A stretch of DNA of 64,000 bases from Bacillus sp. es.034 (GTDB lineage Bacteria > Bacillota > Bacilli > Bacillales > Bacillaceae_B). Within the stretch, counting starts at the first letter, position 1. Each line of letters opens with the position of its first letter. Positions 56,065 to 64,000 of this stretch are shown one piece after another. The position numbers and the translations under genes were made by a program. Under the pieces are notes generated by a model. The model made no database searches and was not told the origin of the DNA. It saw nothing but the letters and a program-made list of their open reading frames with translations. The stretch covers positions 2,826,001 through 2,890,000 of the forward strand of contig NZ_PDIY01000001.1 in NCBI RefSeq assembly GCF_002563655.1, written 5' to 3'.

Positions 56065-56651
56065 CAGATGGAAATGAGAGAGGGAAATACATCGGATGGT
56101 CGAATCCTAGCTTATCACGAAAAGGAATCGATAAGCTTAAACAGATTAAGCGATCCTACAAGCCATATGAGGGATGTTTTTCAAGCGACCTAAACCGATG
56201 TTTGGAAACCTCGCATTTTTTGTTTCCTGAAGCCTCTATCATTTCATCTCCGCTGTTAAGAGAATTACATTTTGGAAAATGGGAAGGCTTGACCTACGAG
56301 GAATTGAAGAAAAATGAAGAGTATCAGTACTGGTTAACAGACCCCTCTAAATCTCCTCCAGGAGGGGAAGGGATAAATCAATTCATAAAACGAGTCGAAG
56401 TTGCCTGGGAGCAAATCAAAGGACAAATCGATTTACTTAATGGGAATCGGTACTCAGTCATAACCCATGGTGGAGTCATTCGGCACCTGTTAACTTCTCT
56501 ATCCCCCAAAAGTGATCATAGATCATTTTGGGAATGGCAGGTCTCCCACGGAAACGGATACGAATTGGGTTGGAAAACAGAAGAGGATTGGAGGGACCAG
56601 AATTGTACTTCATTACGGGGGGTTCCTTTAATGGCAAGGGCCAATGGGTAA
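56022..56651 (+). CDS. cobC: Alpha-ribazole phosphatase-like histidine phosphatase CobC
   Basis: 209 residues; ATG 56022 lies inside cobS with GGTGGAG upstream. The phosphohistidine signature is IRHGLTDGN (about 8-16), followed by RELHFGKWEGLTYEEL and ITHGGVIRHLL. CobC removes the phosphate from alpha-ribazole phosphate or adenosylcobalamin phosphate. Position in the operon supports this over other histidine phosphatases. Confidence 0.85.
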   Translation: MDDYMAIAFIRHGLTDGNERGKYIGWSNPSLSRKGIDKLKQIKRSYKPYEGCFSSDLNRCLETSHFLFPEASIISSPLLRELHFGKWEGLTYEELKKNEEYQYWLTDPSKSPPGGEGINQFIKRVEVAWEQIKGQIDLLNGNRYSVITHGGVIRHLLTSLSPKSDHRSFWEWQVSHGNGYELGWKTEEDWRDQNCTSLRGVPLMARANG

Positions 56652-57031
56652 GAAAGCATTTTCGTTTGAAGAGAAGCGACACAGAATGGGTCCGGTTATT
56701 TACAGAAGGTATGGAAGAAGTCCATCCTTCCAAGCCCATCCTCGTGTTGGAGGGGCTTGAGTATGCCGTTCGATCTGCCCTTTTACGTGGGGATCGTGAC
56801 GTTAGGAAAGAATTCTTCCAACGGATGGAGGAGTTGAAGAAGTGGGAAGAAGAACATCCAGAACGAAAAGTGATCTGGATCGGTTCAGAAATAGGGAAAG
56901 GAATTGTACCTATCGATCAAATTTCAAGGGAATGGAGAGATGTGACTGGCTGGGTTTATCAGGACCTTGCCCAAATGTCGCATAAGGTATGGCTTGTTTG
57001 GTACGGCATGGCTACATCAATAAAAGGGTAA
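56603..57031 (+). CDS. Second, short CobU-like protein
   Basis: 142 residues from TTG 56603, six bases after GGAGGGA; it overlaps cobC by 49 bases. The start LYFITGGSFNGKGQW is a CobU-like P-loop and the end WIGSEIGKGIVPIDQISREWRDVTGWVYQDLAQMSHKVW matches the C-terminal third of classical CobU (usually NEVG-GIVP ... R--D--G--NQ-LA). The His-x-Arg-Arg guanylylation segment is missing. It may be a companion of the CobU at 54725, whose C-terminus is divergent, or a distinct kinase. Confidence 0.65.
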   Translation: MYFITGGSFNGKGQWVRKHFRLKRSDTEWVRLFTEGMEEVHPSKPILVLEGLEYAVRSALLRGDRDVRKEFFQRMEELKKWEEEHPERKVIWIGSEIGKGIVPIDQISREWRDVTGWVYQDLAQMSHKVWLVWYGMATSIKG

Positions 57032-57045
57032 GGGAGGAATGAATC

Positions 57046-57633
57046 ATGCAACTTTATACAAGAACCGGAGACAAAGGTCAGACAAGTTTAATCGGGGGTA
57101 GGGTCGATAAGGACGATATCAGGGTGGAAGCATACGGGACACTGGATGAAGTCAATTGTTTCGTCGGTCAGGCTATTTGTGAATTGAATCATGAGCGTTT
57201 TGACGATATCGTAAAGGACTTAGTTACGATACAGCATGAACTATTTGACTGCGGGGGAGATTTATCCAATGTCTCAAAAAAGAGAAGGAGCAAGCTTCAA
57301 AGGGATTCCGTCCTCGCTTTGGAAGAAAAAATAGACGATTTGGTCAGAGAAGCTCCACCTCTTGAAAAATTCATACTGCCGGGTGGTATAAAAGCTTCTG
57401 CGAGTATTCATATAGCACGGACCGTTGCGAGAAGGGCAGAGAGATGCATGGTTACCCTGTCAAAGACAGACGGGGACTTTCCGGTTGTTTCGCTGCAATA
57501 CATCAATCGATTATCAGACTACTTCTTTGCTCTGGCACGTGTGATCAATCACCGGAGTAATGTCAAAGACGTTGAATACCTTCGCAGTGCCAACGTATTC
57601 TCTACACGTAGAATTCAGAAACACAATGAGTAG
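57046..57633 (+). CDS. pduO: PduO-type ATP:corrinoid adenosyltransferase
   Basis: 195 residues, ATG 57046 with GGGAGGAA upstream. Signatures TRTGDKGQTSLIGG, YGTLDEVNCFVGQAI, PGG and ARTVARRAERCM are those of the PduO family; they bind ATP and the corrin at the trimer interface. It forms the upper axial Co-C bond of adenosylcobalamin. The B. subtilis counterpart is YvqK. Confidence 0.93.
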   Translation: MQLYTRTGDKGQTSLIGGRVDKDDIRVEAYGTLDEVNCFVGQAICELNHERFDDIVKDLVTIQHELFDCGGDLSNVSKKRRSKLQRDSVLALEEKIDDLVREAPPLEKFILPGGIKASASIHIARTVARRAERCMVTLSKTDGDFPVVSLQYINRLSDYFFALARVINHRSNVKDVEYLRSANVFSTRRIQKHNE

Positions 57634-58111
57634 TAGTCTAAAGTCCATTTTATTACTATCATTGTTTATGGCTTTTGCTGCAATGGGAGGGATGGTGAAG
57701 ATTCCGGCGATCATTGGCACAATCGCCCTTGACAGTATGCCTGCACTATTAATCGCTTCTTTATACAATGGAAGGAAGGGAGCGCTGGTAGCAGGGGGAG
57801 GACATTTACTATCAAGCCTGTACGCAGGTTTCCCCCTCGGTCCGCTCCATTTTCTCATTGCTGTGGAAATGGCTCTCCTGGTCTGGCTTTTCGGTTATGT
57901 ATTTTCATGTGGGCATCGTGTGTTAGCAGCTGCCCTCTTTTTGATAGGAAATGGTGTATTGGCAGCTTTGCCATTTATTTTTATCCTGAGTTCTTCTTTT
58001 TATATCACAATCGTTCCCTCCTTATTAGTGGGGAGCTTCATCAATTTAACAATTGCTCACTTCCTTTATCCCCCGATAGCTTCAAGATTAACAAGGGGGG
58101 AAATACAATGA
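57626..58111 (+). CDS. cblT: CblT-like alpha-ribazole transporter (ECF S-component)
   Basis: 161 residues from ATG 57626, overlapping the adenosyltransferase stop by eight bases. Four to six membrane helices and the SSLYAGFPLGPLHFLIAVEMALL region resemble ECF-type substrate-binding subunits. CblT of Listeria and Geobacillus imports alpha-ribazole; here the next gene is a CblS homologue, which supports that assignment. Energy-coupling EcfA/T must come from elsewhere. Confidence 0.78.
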   Translation: MSSSLKSILLLSLFMAFAAMGGMVKIPAIIGTIALDSMPALLIASLYNGRKGALVAGGGHLLSSLYAGFPLGPLHFLIAVEMALLVWLFGYVFSCGHRVLAAALFLIGNGVLAALPFIFILSSSFYITIVPSLLVGSFINLTIAHFLYPPIASRLTRGEIQ

Positions 58112-58824
58112 TTGGAAATCGAGATACGCTATCCATCTCCATCACTGATAAAGATGAACTGATCATTGCCTCTGACTGTAGCGGTGGGATTGGAAATAAG
58201 CCCGATGACGCCGTACAGGTTGATCCTGAGATTGTAGGATATTTCGGTTTTCGAGTCGCGGTGATGGAATGTTTATCAGTCGGTGCCCGACTAATGGCCG
58301 TTCAATTGTTGAACTTTACAGGAGACAGCGTATGGGAGAGGTATGCCTCGGGGGTCAGGCTGGGTTTGAGTGAACTCGGTATGGATGATATTCCTCTAAC
58401 CGGAAGTTCAGAATCCAATTTCAATCTGAACCAGTCTGCACTTGGCGTAACCTGTATCGGTATGAGGGTAAAGGAGCCGCCTCATGTTCCCCACCCAAGT
58501 CTCTCATATGCTCTTATCGGAACTCCTTTGGTCGGAGAGGAAGTATTGATACATGAATCTTCCATCGCCCCATTGGATCTATTTCATACCTGCATTCACC
58601 ATCCTTCCATCGTCGATATATTACCCGTAGGTTCAAAAGGTGTGCGTCATGAACTGTCTCTACTTGTTGGGAAACCGTTGAAAAGGGGAGATGTATACTC
58701 CACGCATGACTTGGATAAATCAGGCGGGCCCGCCACTTCATTTATCATTTCATACAATAAGGAAGAAGAACAGGATATAAGGAAACTTACCGGTGGTCAT
58801 TTTCAATCCTTGATCGTATTTTGA
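58108..58824 (+). CDS. cblS: CblS-like alpha-ribazole kinase
   Basis: 238 residues from ATG 58108, overlapping cblT by four bases (ATGA), with GGGGGGAAA upstream. It resembles AIR synthase/ThiL-type ATP-binding proteins: ITDKDELIIASDCSGGIGNKPDD, FRVAVMECLSVGARLMAVQLL and GSSESNFNLNQSALGVT. CblS phosphorylates alpha-ribazole to alpha-ribazole phosphate for CobS. Last gene of the operon; no clear terminator follows. Confidence 0.8.
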   Translation: MIGNRDTLSISITDKDELIIASDCSGGIGNKPDDAVQVDPEIVGYFGFRVAVMECLSVGARLMAVQLLNFTGDSVWERYASGVRLGLSELGMDDIPLTGSSESNFNLNQSALGVTCIGMRVKEPPHVPHPSLSYALIGTPLVGEEVLIHESSIAPLDLFHTCIHHPSIVDILPVGSKGVRHELSLLVGKPLKRGDVYSTHDLDKSGGPATSFIISYNKEEEQDIRKLTGGHFQSLIVF

Positions 58825-59000
58825 CGGGAACAACTAAATACTTTTATAGATATTTGTGGTAAACTATATTCTCGGGGTGGACCGGTATGGAGAAAAGTGT
58901 TAGTTTATCCAGTATTCTGTGATTGTTAATTTCAATTGTATAGAGTACTATTTCATATTATCATCGGTTCATCATGAATGTCATAAAAGTAGGTGAAGAA

Positions 59001-59954
59001 ATGGAGTCACGACTAGATCGAAAGACCAAAAGGAAAAAACGTGGTAGAAAAGTGATTTTGGTATTATTAATCCTTATTTTCAGTTTGATCGGTTACGCTG
59101 CTTTTCAATTTTACAGTGGTTATAAAATGGCTGGTGAAGACCAGATGCAGGAAGATTATAAATTTAATGGAGTAAAAGATGAAAACGGGAAGGTTAACGT
59201 TTTGTTATTGGGAGTCGATAGCAGGGGCGAGGAGAAATCAAGGACAGATACGATGATGCTCGCGCAGATCGATCCGAAAACGAATGAAACCAAACTCGTT
59301 TCGTTTATGAGGGATATATATGCTGAAATCCCTGGATATAAAAACTATAAGCTAAATACCGCTTTTTATTTAGGCGGACCGGAATTGCTTCGAAAGACGA
59401 TCAAGCAGAACTTTGATCTAGATATTCAATATTACATGATCGTTGATTTCAAAGGGTTTGAACAATCAGTCGACATCCTAGCACCAGAAGGAATTGAAAT
59501 GGATGTTGAAAAAGCCATGTCAGAAAACATCGGTGTTTCCCTGGAACCGGGCGTTCAAAACCTGAACGGAAAGGAATTACTCGGCTATGCCAGGTTCCGT
59601 CATGATGAAAATGGTGACTTCGGAAGGGTAGAAAGACAGCAAAAAGTGATTGCGGCCCTTAAAGATGAAGCCTTATCCATAGGAGGCGTAACAAAGCTTC
59701 CGAAAATGGCAGGATCCATTCAGCCATATATTCAGACGAATATGAGCAAGCTGGATCAAATCTCAATCGCGAAAGATATTCTGCTCAGCAATACTAGTGA
59801 CATGGACAAGCTAACCTTACCAGTAGAAGGTTCTTATACGAATGGAAGTTACAGCGGAGTTGGATCCGTTCTCGAAATAGACTTCGAAGAAAATATTCAA
59901 GCTTTAAAAGACTTCCTGAGTGGAAAAAGCCCAGATGACACTGCAAACGAATAA
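59001..59954 (+). CDS. LCP family cell-wall glycopolymer ligase (TagU/LytR-like)
   Basis: 317 residues from ATG 59001, with AGGTGAAG close upstream; the frame is open to ATG 58974. Basic cytoplasmic start, one membrane helix (about 17-37), then the LCP domain: LLLGVDSRGEEKSRTDTMMLAQID, VSFMRDIYAEIPGY, and GYARFRHDENGDFGRVERQQKVI with the catalytic Arg and Asp residues. LCP enzymes move teichoic acid or other polymers from undecaprenyl carriers to peptidoglycan. Single gene with a strong terminator. Confidence 0.92.
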   Translation: MESRLDRKTKRKKRGRKVILVLLILIFSLIGYAAFQFYSGYKMAGEDQMQEDYKFNGVKDENGKVNVLLLGVDSRGEEKSRTDTMMLAQIDPKTNETKLVSFMRDIYAEIPGYKNYKLNTAFYLGGPELLRKTIKQNFDLDIQYYMIVDFKGFEQSVDILAPEGIEMDVEKAMSENIGVSLEPGVQNLNGKELLGYARFRHDENGDFGRVERQQKVIAALKDEALSIGGVTKLPKMAGSIQPYIQTNMSKLDQISIAKDILLSNTSDMDKLTLPVEGSYTNGSYSGVGSVLEIDFEENIQALKDFLSGKSPDDTANE

Positions 59955-59960
59955 ATCCGA

Positions 59961-60000
59961 AAATCCCGTTAAGCGCATGAAAGCTTAACGGGATTTTTTT
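59961..60000 (+). terminator. Intrinsic terminator of the LCP gene
   Basis: AAATCCCGTTAAGC (59961-59974) pairs perfectly with GCTTAACGGGATTT (59983-59996), then four more Ts. Confidence 0.95.
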
Positions 60001-60299
60001 GCTTTTAGAATGTACTTGATGAAACGGGCCCTGAAACTGCGCTGACAGGGGCGGGGGCTAAAAATCGATGTATTTCCAATCATATCCTCAAAGTATAAAT
60101 TCTGATTATACGCTTTCTCAGCCAATCTAGAGCCTTCAGAAGGAATCTGAATAACATAAATGGTAATGATAACGCTTCCACTAGCTATTTCGGCTAATTC
60201 CTTACTACTTCCTTTAATGCCCTTGATATCATTCATCAGCATGTTACGATTATAAACGTTGTGAACAAAACACACGCCAATCAAGGTTTTTGGCGACAT
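59985..60299 (-). CDS. Doubtful 104-residue ORF
   Basis: An open minus-strand frame from ATG 60299 in the 462-base gap between the LCP gene and proC. It has no ribosome binding site and its end runs through the LCP terminator. The translation has mixed character (SSKELAEIASGSVIITIYVIQ) and matches no family I know. It may be a decayed gene or chance. Nothing else is seen in 60001-60416 apart from the proC ribosome binding site. Confidence 0.2.
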   Translation of the reverse strand: MSPKTLIGVCFVHNVYNRNMLMNDIKGIKGSSKELAEIASGSVIITIYVIQIPSEGSRLAEKAYNQNLYFEDMIGNTSIFSPRPCQRSFRARFIKYILKAKKSR

Positions 60300-60416
60300 G
60301 AAACAACCATGATCTTAATTATTTTTTTCTTAACTATTACATTAAATGTTCAATTGAAAATGAAAAAGTGTTTTGAGAAGAACTTTCTATAATATATGGA
60401 ACGGGAGTGGATATGA

Positions 60417-61262
60417 TTGTTAAACAATAAAACGATAGCCTTTCTTGGTGCAGGTAATATGGCTGAAGCAATGATTTCAGGTACAGTACAGAGTGGCAAG
60501 ATTCCAGCTGAGCAAATCATTGTTTCCAATCGAAGCAATTACGGAAGACTTCAAGAAATGAAAGCTAAATATGATATCACAGCAATAATGAAAGACGATC
60601 TGCCTTTTAATGAAATAGATATTCTCATTCTTGCCATGAAGCCAAAGGATATCGATAAAGCACTGGATTCCATCAATCATCTTGTCAGGAATGATACGGT
60701 CATCATGTCGGTACTGGCTGGGATTACGACTTCTCATATGGAAGAACAGTTACCTGCAGGTCAACCTGTTATCCGTGTCATGCCAAATACGTCAAGTATG
60801 CTGAAGGAATCAGCAACCGCAATCAGTGCCGGTAGGTTCACTTCAAGAGAAGATATGGAGAATGCAGAAGAATTATTATCAAGCATCGGAGAAGTATTCG
60901 TCATTGAAGAAAGTCAGATGGACATTTTCACCGGAATCGCCGGAAGCGGTCCAGCTTATTTCTACTATCTAATGGAACATATCGAAAAGACGGGTGCTGA
61001 AGCAGGATTAGACCCGAAATTGGCCCGTAAAATCGGAGCACAAACCATTTTCGGAGCAGCCAAAATGATGCTTGAGCGAGAAGAATCACCTACTCAACTT
61101 AGAGAAAATGTAACATCCCCAAACGGTACTACGGCTGCAGGACTTGATGCATTAGCTCAGTTCGGTGGAGGTAAAGCCATCTCAGAAGCTGTTAAGGGAG
61201 CAGAAAAGCGTTCAAAAGAAATCAGCTCATCCTTACAGTCCAAAGAATTAGTCACAAGCTAA
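60417..61262 (+). CDS. proC: Pyrroline-5-carboxylate reductase ProC
   Basis: 281 residues from TTG 60417, nine bases after GGAG. NAD(P)-binding FLGAGNMAEAMISG at the start; VIRVMPNTSSMLKESATAIS and the C-terminal signature REENVTSPNGTTAAGLDALAQFG-like segment (RENVTSPNGTTAAGLDAL) are diagnostic. It performs the last step of proline synthesis. proB and proA follow in the same direction after 121 bases. Confidence 0.95.
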   Translation: MLNNKTIAFLGAGNMAEAMISGTVQSGKIPAEQIIVSNRSNYGRLQEMKAKYDITAIMKDDLPFNEIDILILAMKPKDIDKALDSINHLVRNDTVIMSVLAGITTSHMEEQLPAGQPVIRVMPNTSSMLKESATAISAGRFTSREDMENAEELLSSIGEVFVIEESQMDIFTGIAGSGPAYFYYLMEHIEKTGAEAGLDPKLARKIGAQTIFGAAKMMLEREESPTQLRENVTSPNGTTAAGLDALAQFGGGKAISEAVKGAEKRSKEISSSLQSKELVTS

Positions 61263-61321
61263 TAACCCAACTAATATTAAACACCCCATATAAATCAAAT
61301 TACCAACCATACACGAAATAC

Positions 61322-61364
61322 AGGTCCGTCCCTGCATATAGAAAGAGGGGCAAGGGACGGACCT
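61322..61364 (+). repeat. Perfect 12-bp stem-loop between proC and proB
   Basis: AGGTCCGTCCCT (61322-61333) pairs exactly with AGGGACGGACCT (61353-61364). No T-run follows; the proB ribosome binding site AGGAG lies eight bases on. It could be a dispersed palindromic repeat or an mRNA processing or attenuation element. Confidence 0.6.
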
Positions 61365-61383
61365 CATTACTAGGAGTGATTGA

Positions 61384-62493
61384 ATGTCCCAAGATAAGAA
61401 ACGTATCGTGATTAAGATTGGAAGTAGTTCATTGACAAGCTTACATGGAGAAATGAGCCGCAGGAAGCTTGAGCGACTTGTGGATGAGGTTGTCCGCTTA
61501 AAGGATGACGGTCATGAAGTCTTGCTTGTTTCCTCTGGAGCAGTCGCTGCAGGTTATCGTAAATTGGGTTGCTTGACACGCCCAAGTTCATTGCCTGAGA
61601 AACAGGCCGCAGCAGCTATTGGTCAAGGGCTATTAATTGAAGCGTATTCTGATCTATTAATTTCAAATGGATATGTGGCTTCTCAAATTCTGATCACTCG
61701 TAGTGATTTTTCTGATGAAGATCGATACAACAATGCCAGAAATACGATTAATGTCCTGCTCGAAAGAGGGATTATTCCGATTGTAAATGAAAATGATACT
61801 GTAACGATTGACCGTTTGAAGTTTGGAGATAATGACACGCTATCCGCTAAAGTCGCAGCACTCGTGGATGCTGATCAACTCATCATTCTATCAGATATTG
61901 ACGGACTATATGATTCAGATCCCCGCAAAAATCCAGATGCTGAACTGCTGGAGAGTGTGACTGAAATCACGGAAGATATTGAAGATATGGCAGGAGAGCC
62001 GGGAAGCTCAGTCGGTACTGGCGGCATGAGATCAAAGATCGATGCATTCAAGATTACAATGGCATCAGGCATCCCTGCGTTCCTTGGTAAATCCGGACAT
62101 ACGAACATCATTTATGATGCTGTTCAGCATACGGCTAAAGGAACCTATTTCGAATCGACGGAAGATTCGGTCAATCTTGATTCCAAAAAGCAATGGATTG
62201 CGTTCAATTCCGGTCCAGAAGGTGAAATCACCATCGATGCAGATGCGAAAGACCGCATCTTAAAGCGGAAAGAAAGTTTGACGATCGATGATATTTATAC
62301 TGTGAAAGGCCGTTTTGATAAAGGTGCAGTAGTACGTATCCTGGATAACCGTAACGAGGAAATCGGTCTTGGAATGGTCAACTATCGTTCTGGTCAACTA
62401 AAGAACCCTACAGAGATAAAAGCCGATGAAATCGCAGTAGAAATTGATCAGCTCGTATGCCATGTAGAAGTTCCCATTCCATTAGGTGTTTAG
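61384..62493 (+). CDS. proB: Glutamate 5-kinase ProB
   Basis: 369 residues with TAGGAG before ATG 61384. Kinase domain 1-255: VIKIGSSSLTS, LLVSSGAVAAGY, PIVNENDTVTIDRLKFGDND and GTGGMRSKIDAFKI. A C-terminal PUA domain occupies about 280-369. It makes glutamyl-5-phosphate, usually under proline feedback. No T-box leader is seen upstream, unlike proBA of B. subtilis. Confidence 0.95.
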   Translation: MSQDKKRIVIKIGSSSLTSLHGEMSRRKLERLVDEVVRLKDDGHEVLLVSSGAVAAGYRKLGCLTRPSSLPEKQAAAAIGQGLLIEAYSDLLISNGYVASQILITRSDFSDEDRYNNARNTINVLLERGIIPIVNENDTVTIDRLKFGDNDTLSAKVAALVDADQLIILSDIDGLYDSDPRKNPDAELLESVTEITEDIEDMAGEPGSSVGTGGMRSKIDAFKITMASGIPAFLGKSGHTNIIYDAVQHTAKGTYFESTEDSVNLDSKKQWIAFNSGPEGEITIDADAKDRILKRKESLTIDDIYTVKGRFDKGAVVRILDNRNEEIGLGMVNYRSGQLKNPTEIKADEIAVEIDQLVCHVEVPIPLGV

Positions 62494-62559
62494 TTGAACA
62501 TTATTCTGTAAATGATTCATTTAAGTATATAGCTTTTCAAAATAATCAGGAGGTATTTG

Positions 62560-63825
62560 ATGAATTTAACTGTAGAAAAAACCGATGTAAAAAAACAGGC
62601 GATATTGGCTAAAAAAGCTTCTAAAACCTTAAGCATGCTGACAACGGAACAAAAAAATAAAGCCCTTCATATTCTTGCCGACCATTTAGAGGCAAACTAC
62701 GGATCCATTCTAAAACAGAACGAAAAAGACCTTGAAAGAGGCCGGGAGAAAGGATTTGAAGCGGCCTTTATGGATCGCTTATCCCTTACTAAAGAACGGG
62801 TTGAAGACTTTGCAAACGGTCTTCGCCAAGTGGCTGACCTGGAAGATCCCACTGGTAAAGTGGTTTCCGATTGGACCTTGGAAAATCAACTGCAAGTTCA
62901 GAAAGTGACCGTTCCGCTCGGTGTCATCGGAATGATTTATGAGGCTCGCCCGAACGTGACGGTGGACGCTACAGGTCTTGCATTAAAATCAGGTAATGCC
63001 ATCATCCTGAAAGGTGGATCGAATGCCATAACGTCAAATAAGGCCATTGTGGACGTTATGCATGAGGCGTTGGAACAAACAGATATTCCAAAGGATGCCG
63101 TACAATTCATCAACACAACAGATCGTGAGGCAACAAGTGAATTATTCACAATGAAAGAACATATTGATGTGTTGATTCCCCGTGGTGGAGGTGCATTGAT
63201 CAACGCTGTCGTCAATAACGCAACGGTCCCTGTCCTGGAGACAGGTGTAGGGAACTGTCATATATATATTGATAAAGAAGCTGAACTGGAAAAAGCATTG
63301 AACATCATCATTAATGCCAAAACGGACCGTCCGGCGGTTTGTAATGCGGCTGAAACCGTCATTCTTCATGAGAATTGGTTTGATGAACATAAGGACGCCT
63401 TTGTTGAAAACCTGAAAGATCATCAAGTTTTCATTCATGGGGACGAAAAAGTGGTTGAAGTGATCAAAGATGCAAAACTTGCAGGGGAAGAAGATTGGGC
63501 AAACGAATATTTAAGTCTGGATATTGCCGTTAAAGTGGTTTCTTCACTTGACGAAGCCGTGGATCATATCGAACAATACGGCACCAAACATTCAGAAGCG
63601 ATTGTGACGGAAAACAATGAAACGGCGAAAAAATTCATGATGCTCGTAGATGCCGCTGCCCTATATCATAATGCATCCACACGTTTCACAGATGGGGGAG
63701 CATTAGGATTCGGTGCTGAAATTGGTATTTCAACCCAGAAACTCCATGCAAGAGGTCCTATGGGCCTTCCAGCGTTAACAACTGTGAAGTATATGATGTA
63801 TGGAACTGGACAAATTCGAAAATAA
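62560..63825 (+). CDS. proA: Glutamate-5-semialdehyde dehydrogenase ProA
   Basis: 421 residues from ATG 62560, six bases after AGGAGG (TTG 62557 is one codon earlier). GVIGMIYEARPNVTVDATGLALKSGNAIILKGGSNA and the catalytic Cys in TDRPAVCNAAETVI are typical. It reduces glutamyl phosphate to the semialdehyde. End of the proC-proB-proA cluster, followed by a bidirectional terminator. Confidence 0.95.
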   Translation: MNLTVEKTDVKKQAILAKKASKTLSMLTTEQKNKALHILADHLEANYGSILKQNEKDLERGREKGFEAAFMDRLSLTKERVEDFANGLRQVADLEDPTGKVVSDWTLENQLQVQKVTVPLGVIGMIYEARPNVTVDATGLALKSGNAIILKGGSNAITSNKAIVDVMHEALEQTDIPKDAVQFINTTDREATSELFTMKEHIDVLIPRGGGALINAVVNNATVPVLETGVGNCHIYIDKEAELEKALNIIINAKTDRPAVCNAAETVILHENWFDEHKDAFVENLKDHQVFIHGDEKVVEVIKDAKLAGEEDWANEYLSLDIAVKVVSSLDEAVDHIEQYGTKHSEAIVTENNETAKKFMMLVDAAALYHNASTRFTDGGALGFGAEIGISTQKLHARGPMGLPALTTVKYMMYGTGQIRK

Positions 63826-63829
63826 GTAG

Positions 63830-63863
63830 AAAAACGCATGAGGGAAATCCTCATGCGTTTTTT
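63830..63863. terminator. Bidirectional terminator after proA
   Basis: AAAAACGCATGAGG pairs with CCTCATGCGTTTTT around GAAAT. Confidence 0.95.
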
Positions 63864-63879
63864 AATATTTCATCGAATG

Positions 63880-64000
63880 TCAGCCCGACTCCTGAAGCAG
63901 GAATTCATGTAATCCACGGATCGTATGAACTTCTTGTTGATAACACAGTTTCAAAAGTCGTTCAAAGATCTCGGCCGTCATGATCGCATCATTTAAAGCA
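63880..64000 (-). CDS. 3'-5' exonuclease / DNA polymerase III epsilon-like (C-terminal end only)
   Basis: Only the last 39 codons are in the window, on the minus strand, ending at TGA 63882-63880. The start of the visible part, ALNDAIMTAEIFERLLKLC, fits the ExoIII motif of DnaQ-like exonucleases (H-x-AL-DA--TA-IF--LL). The rest lies beyond 64000, so the full function is unclear. Confidence 0.55.
   Translation of the reverse strand, partial: ALNDAIMTAEIFERLLKLCYQQEVHTIRGLHEFLLQESG

Noticed and set aside
57907..58107. N-terminal extension of cblS upstream of ATG 58108
   Set aside because: It overlaps cblT in another frame; ATG 58108 has a strong GGGGGG site and the normal ATGA overlap.
59985..60299. 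Confident gene in the LCP-proC gap
   Set aside because: Kept only as a low-confidence entry because it lacks a ribosome binding site and runs through the LCP terminator.

Overview
The window is chromosomal DNA of a low-to-mid GC, endospore-forming Bacillaceae bacterium, most like Bacillus or Rossellomorea. The evidence is a tricistronic germinant-receptor operon, an Sda-type sporulation checkpoint protein, a YhcN/YlaJ spore lipoprotein, AGGAGG-type ribosome binding sites, frequent TTG/GTG starts, and many orthologues of B. subtilis genes (odhAB, yojNO, xpaC-yaaN, ykpA, cvfB, proBA). I see no insertion sequence, prophage, CRISPR array, rRNA or tRNA. The organism name is an inference from gene content only.

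Layout. 1-5530: YjbQ (partial), a 2H phosphoesterase, PxpA, small membrane proteins, an ArlRS/YkoGH-like two-component system and an Hsp20-like protein. 5531-10264: odhA-odhB with a long upstream region holding a cre-like site and a 12-bp inverted repeat. 10265-19323: palindromes, small ORFs, an sda homologue, a YngI-like acyl-CoA synthetase, a double GGCT-domain protein, DedA, a tandem GNAT, and the MoxR/VWA pair yojN-yojO. 19324-26302: antiporter, xpaC-yaaN, a D,D-carboxypeptidase, and yidC preceded by a MifM-like arrest-peptide candidate whose 3' end forms a hairpin over the yidC ribosome binding site. 26400-31650: DUF1033, the germinant-receptor operon and several very small genes. 31695-40805: amidohydrolase, recQ, ykpA, a nested palindrome at 37394-37472, a 6S-like RNA candidate, and a MutS2-like gene broken by an in-frame TGA. 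40826-50701: ZIP transporter, Fsr-type efflux pump, guanine-riboswitch-controlled NCS2 permease, cvfB, an MFS pump with a 19-codon leader peptide and competing hairpins, a C45 hydrolase, a CrtQ-like glycosyltransferase and msrA.

50930-58824 is a ten-gene cobalamin uptake and salvage operon behind a cobalamin riboswitch: btuF, btuC, a BtuD-CbiZ fusion, cobU, cobS, cobC, a second CobU-like gene, a PduO-type adenosyltransferase, cblT and cblS. No corrin-ring synthesis genes are present, so the operon reads as import of corrinoids and alpha-ribazole, amidohydrolysis by CbiZ, adenosylation, and nucleotide-loop assembly. 59001-64000: an LCP cell-wall ligase, then proC-proB-proA for proline synthesis, and the 3' end of an exonuclease.

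The strongest leads for new biology are the MifM-like leader before yidC (25290-25597), the leader-peptide attenuator before the MFS pump (47411-47528), the 6S-like RNA (38447-38666), and the nonsense codon in the MutS2-like gene (40500-40502).
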